Assembly: GCF_002532535.1 (NCBI RefSeq)
Contig: NZ_NQWI01000002.1
Coordinates: forward strand, 1-64,000
DNA: 64,000 nucleotides
Direction of reading: 5' to 3'
Origin: Candidatus Viridilinea mediisalina
GTDB lineage: Bacteria; Chloroflexota; Chloroflexia; Chloroflexales; Chloroflexaceae
Below the pieces are notes generated by a model. The model had not been told where the DNA came from, searched no databases, and saw only the letters and a program-made list of their open reading frames with translations. This document shows, piece after piece, positions 41,004-48,835 of the stretch (the stretch's first letter is position 1; every line of letters starts with the position of its first letter). The position numbers and the translations under genes were made by a program.

Positions 41004-41789
41004 ATGGCCCTGTTGCAGATCGAGGCGCTGACGAAGAGCTACGGTAACGAGGCGCGGGCCCTGGATCAGATCAGTTTCTCGATCCAGGCGGGTGAGTTTG
41101 TGGCGATTATTGGCCCTTCGGGGGCGGGGAAGTCTACGCTGCTGCGCTGTATCAATCGCTTGGTTGATCTGACGAGTGGCGATGTGCGTTTTGCTGGGGT
41201 GAGTGTGCCGACGCTGCGTGGCGGTGCGTTGCGTCGCCAGCGCACTCAAATTGGCATGATTTTTCAACACTACAATCTGGTGAATCGCTTGAGTGTGCTG
41301 GAGAATGTGCTGCACGGGCGTCTGGGCTATAAGAATATGGTTCAGGGCGTGTTGGGCCTCTATAGCGAAACTGAGAAGCGCGAAGCGGTGCGTATTCTTG
41401 AGAGTTTGGGGTTGGGTGAACAGATCTATAAACGCTGCGACCAGCTTAGTGGTGGCCAGAAGCAGCGCGTGGGCATTGCGCGGGCGCTGGTGCAGCAGCC
41501 CAAGATGCTGCTCTGCGATGAGCCGATTGCTTCGCTCGATCCCAATTCGGCCAAGATTATCATGGATACGCTACAGCAGATTAACCAGAAATTGGACATC
41601 ACGGTACTGGTCAATCTGCATCAGGTTGATGTGGCGCTCGCCTATGCCCAGCGCATCATTGGCGTGAACCGTGGGCGGGTGATCTTCGATGGGCCACCTG
41701 CCGAACTTCAGCAAGAGCAGATCCAGCAGATCTATGGCTCTGAGTCGGGTGAACTGATCTTTAGCCTGCGGGAGCGTTATGCCATCTGA
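41004..41789 (+). CDS. phnC: Phosphonate ABC transporter ATPase
   Basis: The 261-residue ATPase has Walker A IGPSGAGKSTLLRCINRL, the PhnC-type Q-loop FQHYNLVNRLSVLENVLHG, signature LSGGQKQRVG and Walker B LLCDEPIASLD, with switch histidine NLHQVD. It powers phosphonate uptake with PhnD and the two PhnE permeases. GAGGTG seven bases before the ATG at 41004 is preferred over a GTG three codons upstream. Its end overlaps phnE by 11 bases. Confidence 0.96.
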   Translation: MALLQIEALTKSYGNEARALDQISFSIQAGEFVAIIGPSGAGKSTLLRCINRLVDLTSGDVRFAGVSVPTLRGGALRRQRTQIGMIFQHYNLVNRLSVLENVLHGRLGYKNMVQGVLGLYSETEKREAVRILESLGLGEQIYKRCDQLSGGQKQRVGIARALVQQPKMLLCDEPIASLDPNSAKIIMDTLQQINQKLDITVLVNLHQVDVALAYAQRIIGVNRGRVIFDGPPAELQQEQIQQIYGSESGELIFSLRERYAI

Positions 41790-42564
41790 TCCCTTGAAGC
41801 TGCGTCAGATACAGTCCATCGCCTTCTTTGCCATACTGGCCGCCTTGACCTATGGCTCGATTGTGATCACCAAATACGACGTGGTGCAGGGCTTTACGGC
41901 GATTCCGCGCGCCTTTAGCTGGGCCACTACCCATTTCATCCCCGATGAGGCGGCGTGGCGGCGTCTGCCCCGGATTCTCGAGAAGCTCTTCGAGACGATC
42001 CTGATGGCGGTCTCGTCGGCGACTACCGCCTCGGCGCTGGGGCTGGTGGTGGCCCTGCTTGGCGCTACGACCACCCGCCCCCACCCTTGGTTTAGCCTGC
42101 CCGCACGGGGTATCGCCAGCATCTTTCGCAACATTGATGTCTCGGCGTGGGCGCTGATCCTGCTCTTCTCCTTTGGCCAGAGTACCTACACCGGCTTCTT
42201 CGCCCTCTTCTTCGTCACCTTCGGCTTCATTGTGCGCGTGATGGTCGAGACGATTGATGAAGTGGGCATGGCCTCGGTCGAGGCGCTGCGCGCCACGGGG
42301 GCCAACTACCTGACGATCATTAGCCAGAGCGTCATTCCCGCCTGTCTGCCCCAGTTGATTAGCTGGGTGCTCTACATGATCGAGACCAACATCCGCAGCG
42401 CGACGCTGGTTGGTATTCTCACTGGCACGGGGATTGGCTTTTCGTTTGATCTTTACTACAAAAGTATGAACTACAGTTCGGCCAGTCTCGTGGTGCTCGT
42501 AATCGTGGTTGCTGTCTTGATCATTGAAGCGCTCTCCAATGTGATTCGAAGGGCGGTGCTGTGA
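41779..42564 (+). CDS. phnE: Phosphonate ABC transporter permease 1
   Basis: The 261-residue membrane protein has about five to six spans, the PhnE segment SIFRNIDVSAWALILLFSFG and the ABC-permease EAA-like loop VEALRATGANYLTIISQSVIPACLPQ. It forms one half of the transmembrane channel. It overlaps phnC upstream by 11 bases and the second permease by four (GTGA), so the three are translationally coupled. Confidence 0.95.
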   Translation: MPSDPLKLRQIQSIAFFAILAALTYGSIVITKYDVVQGFTAIPRAFSWATTHFIPDEAAWRRLPRILEKLFETILMAVSSATTASALGLVVALLGATTTRPHPWFSLPARGIASIFRNIDVSAWALILLFSFGQSTYTGFFALFFVTFGFIVRVMVETIDEVGMASVEALRATGANYLTIISQSVIPACLPQLISWVLYMIETNIRSATLVGILTGTGIGFSFDLYYKSMNYSSASLVVLVIVVAVLIIEALSNVIRRAVL

Positions 42565-43391
42565 GCCAACGAAGTGAACCGCTGCCACGCATCCGCGTGC
42601 GCCCCCTGACGCGGGCCAATCTGAGCATCCAGTTGACGCTACTCGGCCTGACGCTGCTGACACTCTATAGCTTTACCACCTTCGATACGCGGGGCATTGG
42701 TCTGGTTGAAGCGCTGCAGGATATGCTCAACAACTTTCGGCTGCTGCTCCTAGAGCCGCGGCTGCGGAGTGTGAGCTTTGCTGATCTGCTTGAAGCGCTC
42801 TTCGTCACTGTCGGCTTGGGGCTGCTCACCACCGTCTTTGGGGCGATCATCGCCTTTTTCTTGGCCCTCTTTGCCGCGCAGAATCTCGCTCCTATCTGGC
42901 TCAATAACCTGATCAAAGGGGGTACCGCCTTCATCCGCGCCGTGCCGACCGTCCTCTGGGTACTCTTCTTCGCTGTTGCAGCGGGCATGGGCAGTGTCGC
43001 CGCCGTCATCGGCATGACCTTCCACTCAGCCGGTTATCTGATCAAGGCCTACGCCGAATCGTTTGAGGAGATCGATGCTGGCGTGCTAGAGGCGCTGCGG
43101 GCGAGCGGGGCGAGTTGGTGGCAGACCGTCTTTCAAGCGGTGGTTCCCACCTCCGCCTCGGCGCTCCTCTCGTGGACTTTTGTGCGCTTCGAGATTAACT
43201 TCTCAACCGCGATTGCGATGGGCGCGACCGCTGGGGCGGGCGGCATCGGTTTCGATATGTTCATGGCAAGCGCCTTCTACCTCGACCTGCGCGAGTTGGG
43301 GGCCTTCACCTATGCCATTTTGGTCTTTGCGATGGCGCTTGAGTGGTTTGCTACCCATATGAAGGCGCGCCTCGGTAAGTCGCGGGAGTAG
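42561..43391 (+). CDS. phnE: Phosphonate ABC transporter permease 2
   Basis: The 276-residue protein starts with GTG overlapping the first phnE stop. It contains FIRAVPTVLWVLFFAVAAGMG and an EAA-type loop LEALRASGASWWQTVFQAVVPTSAS. It is the second permease subunit, only distantly similar to the first, so the channel is a heterodimer. phnG follows ten bases downstream. Confidence 0.95.
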   Translation: MSQRSEPLPRIRVRPLTRANLSIQLTLLGLTLLTLYSFTTFDTRGIGLVEALQDMLNNFRLLLLEPRLRSVSFADLLEALFVTVGLGLLTTVFGAIIAFFLALFAAQNLAPIWLNNLIKGGTAFIRAVPTVLWVLFFAVAAGMGSVAAVIGMTFHSAGYLIKAYAESFEEIDAGVLEALRASGASWWQTVFQAVVPTSASALLSWTFVRFEINFSTAIAMGATAGAGGIGFDMFMASAFYLDLRELGAFTYAILVFAMALEWFATHMKARLGKSRE

Positions 43392-43400
43392 TAGTGATCA

Positions 43401-43820
43401 ATGTACCCTATCACCCACATTCTTAGTTGTTCACCGGCCCATGAAGTTGCTGCGTTGTCCGCGACGGTTTTGGCGCGCTACCCCGCCGAGGCGCTGGTCT
43501 TCATCACCGAGCCGCGCACGGCGCTCGTGCAGTTGCGTATGGCTGAAGGCGTGGCCGAGAGTCAGTTCAACGCGGGCGAGATCTTGGTTAGTGAGGCGCT
43601 CCTTGAGTTGGCCGGGCATTTCGGCTTTGGCATGGTCATCGGGCGCGACCTACAGCATGCGACGGCGCTTGCCATTCTCGATGCGGCGCTGCGTATGCCG
43701 GGCGATCCCCATGCCGATCTGCGCCCACACATTGATGCGCTCAGCGCAGCCCTCGCTGCCGCCCAAGAGCGCCGGTTTGCTGCCGCTGCGGCGACGCGAG
43801 TGGTGTTTGACACGTTTTAA
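43401..43820 (+). CDS. phnG: C-P lyase core subunit PhnG
   Basis: The 139-residue protein has LVQLRMAEGVAESQFNAGEI and VSEALLELAGHFGFGMVIGRD, the PhnG pattern of basic and glycine-rich strands. PhnG is part of the PhnGHIJ core, which with PhnI transfers phosphonate to ATP. The length is slightly below the roughly 150 usual. No ribosome-binding site is clear before the ATG; it probably couples to phnE. A GCGCGGGAATCTGGTTCCC hairpin follows. Confidence 0.92.
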   Translation: MYPITHILSCSPAHEVAALSATVLARYPAEALVFITEPRTALVQLRMAEGVAESQFNAGEILVSEALLELAGHFGFGMVIGRDLQHATALAILDAALRMPGDPHADLRPHIDALSAALAAAQERRFAAAAATRVVFDTF

Positions 43821-43826
43821 GGGTGC

Positions 43827-43849
43827 GCGCGGGAATCTGGTTCCCGCGC
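43827..43849. repeat. GGGAATCTGGTTCCC hairpin between phnG and phnH
   Basis: GCGCGGGAATCTGGTTCCC plus GCGC, a GCGC-arm member of the family at 1335, 23431, 39416 and 47847. Confidence 0.8.
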
Positions 43850-43874
43850 ATCCTGCCAAAAAAATTGAAAAATC

Positions 43875-44504
43875 ATGATAGCTGCACCACCCACCACACA
43901 AGCATATTTCAATAGCCGCACCTTCCGTATTCTCCTCGATTCTCTGGCCCGCCCTGGTACGCTGGGGCGGCTCCCGCCGCCGCCGCAGGGCTACGATCTG
44001 CCCCTACTGCCTGCAATGCAACTGCCCAACCACTATGCGGTGGCCGCGCTACTCAGTCTGCTCGACCAGGGTACCAGTATGGCGCATGCCGCCGGGGGGC
44101 TCTGGCTGAGCGCCGAGCACCCCTTGACGCGCTGGTTTACATTGCGCAGCAATGCCCAAGTGGAGACGCCGGCCTACGCCGACTATGTACTACTCCACGA
44201 TCCCGCGTCGGCTGCTTGTCTGGGCGATCTCAAACGCGGCAGCCTCACCTTCCCCGAACAGAGTTGCACCGCCTTCCTCTGCGTCGCGCAACTGGACGAG
44301 CATGGCGCAACCTGGCGACTTGCCGGGCCGGGCATCGCCGGTAGTCGCACGGTTGGCATCCCCGGCCTGCCCGCGAATGTTTTGTCGGTAATCATGGCTA
44401 CGCGCAGCGACTTTCCGCTGGGCGTAGACATCTTCTGCATTGATGTAACCGGGGCATGCTTAGGTCTGCCGCGCACGACGCGCATCGAGGAAGTCTGCTC
44501 ATAA
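43875..44504 (+). CDS. phnH: C-P lyase core subunit PhnH
   Basis: The 209-residue protein has FRILLDSLARPGTLGRLP near the start, LLSLLDQGTSMA and RGSLTFPEQSCTAFLCVAQL, then WRLAGPGIAGSRTV and the ending DFPLGVDIFCID. This is the PhnH fold, a dimer that sits on PhnJ in the C-P lyase complex. Position between phnG and phnI and length agree with the family. The preceding palindrome leaves only a weak upstream ribosome-binding site. Confidence 0.93.
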   Translation: MIAAPPTTQAYFNSRTFRILLDSLARPGTLGRLPPPPQGYDLPLLPAMQLPNHYAVAALLSLLDQGTSMAHAAGGLWLSAEHPLTRWFTLRSNAQVETPAYADYVLLHDPASAACLGDLKRGSLTFPEQSCTAFLCVAQLDEHGATWRLAGPGIAGSRTVGIPGLPANVLSVIMATRSDFPLGVDIFCIDVTGACLGLPRTTRIEEVCS

Positions 44505-44643
44505 GAAGCCCCCGGCGGGGGCGCTTCGCCTCCCCCAGCAAAGCTCTTTTGGCGGGGGTCTGGGGGAGGCGAAGCCTCCCCCAGCAAAGCTCTTTTTTGT
44601 TGCGCTTTGGCGGCGAAGCCGCCAAAGCGCAACAAAAAAGAAA
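44505..44643. repeat. Hairpin block between phnH and phnI
   Basis: It contains GGGGGAGGCGAAGCCTCCCC units and, at 44591-44641, a 51-base perfect palindrome with core GGCGGC-gaa-GCCGCC and arms TCTTTTTTGTTGCGCTTT. The phnI ribosome-binding site directly follows. Confidence 0.85.
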
Positions 44644-44652
44644 GGAGAAACT

Positions 44653-45768
44653 ATGGGTTACGTCGCCGCCCGTGGCGGCACCGAGGCGGTGCTGCGCGCC
44701 GAGGAGTTGGCGGCTGCATTGCGCCTGCTTGGCGGGAGCGATCCGCTGCAATTGCCCCAGATCAGCGATCAGTTGCGCCACGCGGTCAGTCGGGCCATGC
44801 ACGAGGGGGCGCTCTATGCGCCGCTGTTGGCGGCGTTGGCGGTGAAGCAGGCCGAAGGTGATAGCATCGAGGCCAGTTTTCTGCTGCGCGCCTACCGCAC
44901 GACGCTGACGCGGGTGATGGCAACACTGCCCGCGTCGGGACGCACGATGGCCTGTATGCGCCGCATCTCGGCCTCGTTCAAGGATATTCCGGGGGGGCAG
45001 ATGCTTGGCCCCGCCCAAGACTACCAGATTCGCCTCTTGCAGCCCCTCTTGGCGCTTGAAGATGGCGACGCCGTTGCCCAGGCGCTCGCTCGTTACGCCG
45101 CGCTTGTTGCGGTTGGCGCACCCCAAGCGGGGGAGATTGGCCACTTCCCCAAGGTGGCCGACTATCTGCGCGCCGAGCAACTGCTCGTTGCACCGCCCGC
45201 TGAAGTGGAAGATGAACCCTTCGATCTGACGCGCCAAGCCCTGATCTTCCCCTGCCCGCGGAGCGCCCGCCTCCAGGCGCTGGCGCAGGCCGATAGCAGC
45301 AGCCTCATGACCTTCGCCTACAGCAGCGTGCGCGGCTACGGCGACGCGCATCCTACGCTGGCCGAATTGCGCTATGGCTACCTGCCCATCCAGGTGGCCC
45401 ATCCGCTCACCGGCGAGGCGGTCACCATTGGCGAGATCGAGGCGACCGAGTGCGAGATTGTCTCGAAGGCGCACAGCGTCAGCAACAGCAGCGCACCGCC
45501 GAGTTTCAACCTGGGCTACGGTTTCGCCTTTGGCCAGAGCGAAGTGAAGGTGATGAGCATGGCCATTCTCGACAGCGTCCTCACCCAAGCGCGCCTCGGC
45601 AGTCTCAGCGGTAACTCCGGTCCAGCCGCCGACGAAGAATTTCTCCTGCTCCACTGCGACGGTATCGAAGCGAGCGGCTTCACCGCCCACTACAAACTGC
45701 CCCACTACGTCACCTTCGAGGCCGACCTGCGCGTCCTGGATCGCGCCCGCAAGCACCATGCAGAGTAA
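44653..45768 (+). CDS. phnI: C-P lyase core subunit PhnI
   Basis: The 371-residue protein starts GYVAARGGTEAVLRAEELA and has the PhnI blocks QISDQLRHAVSRAMHEGAL, DYQIRLLQPLLALEDGD, FAYSSVRGYGDAHPTLAELR and FGQSEVKVMSMAILD with conserved HYKLPHYVTFEADL. PhnI is the nucleosidase-like subunit that, with PhnG, H and L, forms ribose-1-phosphonate triphosphate from ATP and phosphonate. AAAGGAGA before the ATG is strong. It is flanked on both sides by palindrome blocks. Confidence 0.96.
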   Translation: MGYVAARGGTEAVLRAEELAAALRLLGGSDPLQLPQISDQLRHAVSRAMHEGALYAPLLAALAVKQAEGDSIEASFLLRAYRTTLTRVMATLPASGRTMACMRRISASFKDIPGGQMLGPAQDYQIRLLQPLLALEDGDAVAQALARYAALVAVGAPQAGEIGHFPKVADYLRAEQLLVAPPAEVEDEPFDLTRQALIFPCPRSARLQALAQADSSSLMTFAYSSVRGYGDAHPTLAELRYGYLPIQVAHPLTGEAVTIGEIEATECEIVSKAHSVSNSSAPPSFNLGYGFAFGQSEVKVMSMAILDSVLTQARLGSLSGNSGPAADEEFLLLHCDGIEASGFTAHYKLPHYVTFEADLRVLDRARKHHAE

Positions 45769-46034
45769 GCCCCCGGTGGGGGCTTGGGGGAGGCGACGCC
45801 TCCCCCAGTGGGGGCGGTGCCTCCCCCGGCGGGGGCGGTGTCTCCCCCGGCGGGGGCGAAGCCTCCCCCGGCGGGGGGTTGGGGGAGGCGAAGCCTCCCC
45901 CGGTGGGGGCTTGGGGGAGGCGACGCCTCCCCCAGTGGGGGCGGTGCCTCCCCCGGCGGGGGTTTGGGGGAGGCGACGCCTCCCCCAGTGGGGGCGACGC
46001 CTCCCCCGGCGGGGGTTTGGGGGAGGCGACGCCT
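45769..46034. repeat. Dense GGGGGAGGCGACGCCTCCCC array between phnI and phnJ
   Basis: About 265 bases of alternating GGGGGCTTGGGGGAGGCG and GCCTCCCCCGGCGGGGGCG motifs, all self-complementary. Long open frames on both strands here are artefacts of the repeat. Confidence 0.85.
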
Positions 46035-46047
46035 CCCCCAAAAAACC

Positions 46048-46096
46048 CGCTCTTCTTCCGCTGTGGCGGCGAAGCCGCCACAGCGGAAGAAGAGCG
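46048..46096. repeat. Perfect hairpin, GTGGCGGC-gaa-GCCGCCAC core, CGCTCTTCTTCCGCT arms
   Basis: 49-base perfect palindrome 41 bases before phnJ. Same core as 7611, 28379 and 44591. Confidence 0.85.
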
Positions 46097-46137
46097 CGGG
46101 TTCGGGGCAGCGCCCCGAAGTACAAGGAATCGAGCGA

Positions 46138-47007
46138 ATGCAACAGACCAATGAACAACTCTACAATTTTGGCCTACTTGACGAAGATGCCAAGCGCGAA
46201 ATTCGCCGTAGCCTGCTCAAGGCGGTGGCTATCCCCGGCCACCAGATCCCCTTTGCCAGCCGTGATCTGCCTATTGCCCGCGGCTGGGGTACCGGCGGCC
46301 TACAAATTACCCTGGCTATCATTACCCCTGAGGATTGTCTCAAAGTGATCGATCAGGGCGACGACGCGGGCGTCAATGCGGTCAATCTGCGCCGCCTGAT
46401 TACCCAGACGACCGGCGTGGCGACGACGGTGGATAGCTGCGCGGCGAGTCTCATTCAGACGCGCCACCGTATTCCGGAAGAGCCGCTGCGCGCCGATCAG
46501 ATTCTGGTCTTGCAGGTGCCGATGGTTGATCCGCTGCGCTGGGTTGAACCCAATCTGGAGCGGGCGACGGTGATGCACGGCGAGGCGGACTATGGGCGCA
46601 TGTGGGTCTATATGTATGAGAGTGTGGTGCGGGCGGGCGATCTGCGTATCGCCAGCCAATATCCGGTGATGGTCAATGGGCGCTACATGATGGATACGAC
46701 GCCCATTCCGCGCTGGGATGTGCCGCGCCTTGACATGGCCGAGACGCTCTTTCTCTTTGGGGCTGGGCGCGAGAAGCGTATCTATGCCGTGCCGCCCCAT
46801 ACGCCGGTGGTGCCGTTGCAGTTCGAGGACTACCCCTTTCGCACCGAGTACCAGGCGGGGCAGCGTTGTGTGCGCTGTGGCGCTGAGCAGACCTTTCTGA
46901 CCAGCCATTTTGTGCCCGATGGCGCGGGTGCGGGGCAGTGGGTGACGAGCTGTTCCGATAGCAGTTTTTGCGATAAGCGCCTTGCTAGTGCGGAGGTGCA
47001 ACCATGA
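46138..47007 (+). CDS. phnJ: C-P lyase catalytic subunit PhnJ (radical SAM)
   Basis: The 289-residue protein is the iron-sulfur enzyme that cleaves the carbon-phosphorus bond with a SAM-derived radical. It has YNFGLLDEDAKREIRRSLLKA, IPFASRDLPIARGWGTGG, VPMVDPLRWVEPN and the C-terminal cysteine cluster Cys244, 247, 272 and 278, matching the spacing type of known PhnJ proteins. The start ATG at 46138 with AAGGAA replaces a longer frame made of palindromes. The stop overlaps the phnK start (ATGA). Confidence 0.97.
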   Translation: MQQTNEQLYNFGLLDEDAKREIRRSLLKAVAIPGHQIPFASRDLPIARGWGTGGLQITLAIITPEDCLKVIDQGDDAGVNAVNLRRLITQTTGVATTVDSCAASLIQTRHRIPEEPLRADQILVLQVPMVDPLRWVEPNLERATVMHGEADYGRMWVYMYESVVRAGDLRIASQYPVMVNGRYMMDTTPIPRWDVPRLDMAETLFLFGAGREKRIYAVPPHTPVVPLQFEDYPFRTEYQAGQRCVRCGAEQTFLTSHFVPDGAGAGQWVTSCSDSSFCDKRLASAEVQP

Positions 47008-47840
47008 CGTGGCTCCTCCAGGTGGTTGATCTGCACAAACGCTACGGCCCCGGCTGCCCCGCCTGCGCTGAACTGACCGGCCCGCGCCAGGGGCGCAGCC
47101 AATGCCCGCGCTGTGGCACCGTTCACGCCTGCGTTGCCGCCAACTTTAGCCTACAGGCGGGCGAAGTGCTCGGCATCGTCGGCGAGAGCGGCAGCGGCAA
47201 GAGTACCCTGCTCCAGATGGTGAACCTGAGCCTGCCCGCCGATCAGGGGCAGATCCTCTATCAGCCACCGGAGAGCGGCGCGGCGGTCGATCTCTGCCAG
47301 ATGAACGGCTACAGCGCCCGCCACTTCCGCAACGACCGCCTCGGCATTGTCCACCAACGTCCCGAATTGGGCCTCAATATGCACTTCTCGGTGGGGGGCA
47401 ACGTTGCCGAAAAGCTGCTACTGGCCGAATGGCGTCATGTGGGGCGCATCCGCGCACGCACCAGCGAACTCATGCGCCAAACCGAACTGCCCCCCGAGCG
47501 GATTGACGACGAACCTCACACCTTCAGCGGCGGCATGCTGCAACGGGTACAGATTGCCAAAGCCCTCGCCAGCCGCCCCAGCCTGCTGTTGCTCGACGAG
47601 GTGACGAGCGGTCTCGATCTCTCGGTACAGGCGCGGGTTCTCGATCTGATCCGACGCATTCAATGGGAAGAGCAGATCACCATGCTCCTCGTCTCCCACG
47701 ATCTCGGCGTCATCCGCCAACTCGCCCGCCGCACCATCGTCATGAAGAACGGCCAGATCGTCGAGTCCGGCCTGACCGACCAGATTATGGAAGATCCGCA
47801 ACACCCCTATACGCAACTGCTCGTCTCATCGGCGTTGTGA
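47004..47840 (+). CDS. phnK: C-P lyase ATPase subunit PhnK
   Basis: The 278-residue ABC-type ATPase has the PhnK-specific N-terminus VVDLHKRYGPGCPACAELTG with two CxxC pairs, then Walker A GESGSGKSTLLQMVNL, Q-loop HQRPELGLNMHFSVGGNVAEK, signature FSGGMLQRVQIAKAL, Walker B LLLLDEVTSGLD and VSHDLGVIR. It binds the PhnGHIJ core and drives its conformational cycle. ATGA overlap with phnJ. A five-fold 37-bp repeat follows. Confidence 0.96.
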   Translation: MTWLLQVVDLHKRYGPGCPACAELTGPRQGRSQCPRCGTVHACVAANFSLQAGEVLGIVGESGSGKSTLLQMVNLSLPADQGQILYQPPESGAAVDLCQMNGYSARHFRNDRLGIVHQRPELGLNMHFSVGGNVAEKLLLAEWRHVGRIRARTSELMRQTELPPERIDDEPHTFSGGMLQRVQIAKALASRPSLLLLDEVTSGLDLSVQARVLDLIRRIQWEEQITMLLVSHDLGVIRQLARRTIVMKNGQIVESGLTDQIMEDPQHPYTQLLVSSAL

Positions 47841-47846
47841 GGCGAT

Positions 47847-48013
47847 GCGGGAACCGGGTTCCCGCATCGCCTTCCGGCGTGGAGCGGGAACCGGGTTCCC
47901 GCATCGCCTTCCGGCGTGGAGCGGGAACCGGGTTCCCGCATCGCCTTCCGGCGTGGAGCGGGAACCGGGTTCCCGCATCGCCTTCCGGCGTGGAGCGGGA
48001 ACCGGGTTCCCGC
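47847..48013. repeat. 37-bp tandem repeat, five hairpins
   Basis: The hairpin GCGGGAACCGGGTTCCCGC starts at 47847, 47884, 47921, 47958 and 47995, with identical linker ATCGCCTTCCGGCGTGGA. Units are identical and linkers do not vary, so it is not a CRISPR array. Confidence 0.92.
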
Positions 48014-48036
48014 AAGCCCCCTTCAAGCAAAAAGAC

Positions 48037-48723
48037 ATGAACAAAACCCTCCTCACCGTCGAAGACTTAACCAAGAGCTTCGTTCTCCACCTGATTGACG
48101 GGCGCACCATCACGCCGGTGCAGGCGATCAGCTTTAGCATTGCTCCGCAAGATCATCTGCTGATTCACGGGCGCAGCGGCATGGGCAAGACCAGCATCCT
48201 CAAATGCATCTACCGCTCCTACCTCGCCACTGCGGGGCGCATCTGGTTCACGTCGCAACTCTACGGGCGTATCGATCTCGTCGCGGCGCACGACAGCACC
48301 ATTCTGCGCCTGCGTGAACGCGAGATTGGCTACTGCTCGCAATTCTTGCGCGTCCTACCGCGCGTCTCGGCGCTGGATGTGATCTGCGAACCGCTCTACC
48401 GCCAGGGCTGGGCGCGCGACGCCGCCCAGGAGCAGGGGCGGCAGTGGCTGCGCGATCTGGGTATTCGCCCGCACCTCTGGCAAGCCAGCCCGGTCACCTT
48501 TAGTGGCGGCGAGCAGCAGCGCATCAACCTGGGGCGTGCCTTCATCGCCGCGCCGCGCCTGCTCCTCCTCGACGAGCCGACCGCCAGCCTCGACGGTGAG
48601 ACGAAGCAGATTGTCGTACACATGATTCAAGCGGCCCAAGCTAACGGTACCAGTGTGATCAGCGTCTCGCACGATCTCGCTGCACTGGGGCCATGTGCCA
48701 ATCGCCAGTTGGCGTTGGCGTAA
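48037..48723 (+). CDS. phnL: C-P lyase ATPase subunit PhnL
   Basis: The 228-residue ABC-type ATPase has LTVEDLTKSFVLHLIDGRTI, Walker A IHGRSGMGKTSILKCIYRSY, REREIGYCSQFLRVLPRVS, signature FSGGEQQRINLGRAF and Walker B LLLLDEPTASLD. The Cys in SILKCIY and SQFLRVLPR are typical for PhnL. It works with PhnGHIJ and PhnK. The ATG at 48037 is chosen because the upstream part of the open frame encodes only the 37-bp repeats. The ribosome-binding site is weak. Confidence 0.94.
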   Translation: MNKTLLTVEDLTKSFVLHLIDGRTITPVQAISFSIAPQDHLLIHGRSGMGKTSILKCIYRSYLATAGRIWFTSQLYGRIDLVAAHDSTILRLREREIGYCSQFLRVLPRVSALDVICEPLYRQGWARDAAQEQGRQWLRDLGIRPHLWQASPVTFSGGEQQRINLGRAFIAAPRLLLLDEPTASLDGETKQIVVHMIQAAQANGTSVISVSHDLAALGPCANRQLALA

Positions 48724-48823
48724 GAGATTGTCTGAAAAGTCTATGGTTTGGCGTTGGAGTGCCGGCTTCAGCCGGCTAAAGCCGGCACTCCAGCGTGTGC
48801 CCCCCGGCTTTTCAGACAGCTTC
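48724..48823. repeat. CTGTCTGAAAAG element, copy 8
   Basis: Complete copy in the phnL-phnM gap. It starts on the base after the phnL stop codon. Confidence 0.9.
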
Positions 48824-48835
48824 TAAGGTTCTCTT

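Noticed and set aside
45784-46137. N-terminal extension of phnJ (118 codons)
   Set aside because: It encodes only repeated palindrome peptides; a ribosome-binding site and the family start are at 46138.
44398-46158. A 586-codon open frame on the minus strand
   Set aside because: It is antisense to phnI and reads palindromic GC-rich repeats (repeated GEASPP-type peptides); no ribosome-binding site or family.
47847-48013. Possible CRISPR array (regular 37-base period)
   Set aside because: The linkers between hairpins are identical, so there are no spacers; no cas genes lie nearby.
47845-48036. N-terminal extension of phnL
   Set aside because: It translates the 37-bp tandem units; PhnL homology begins at 48037.
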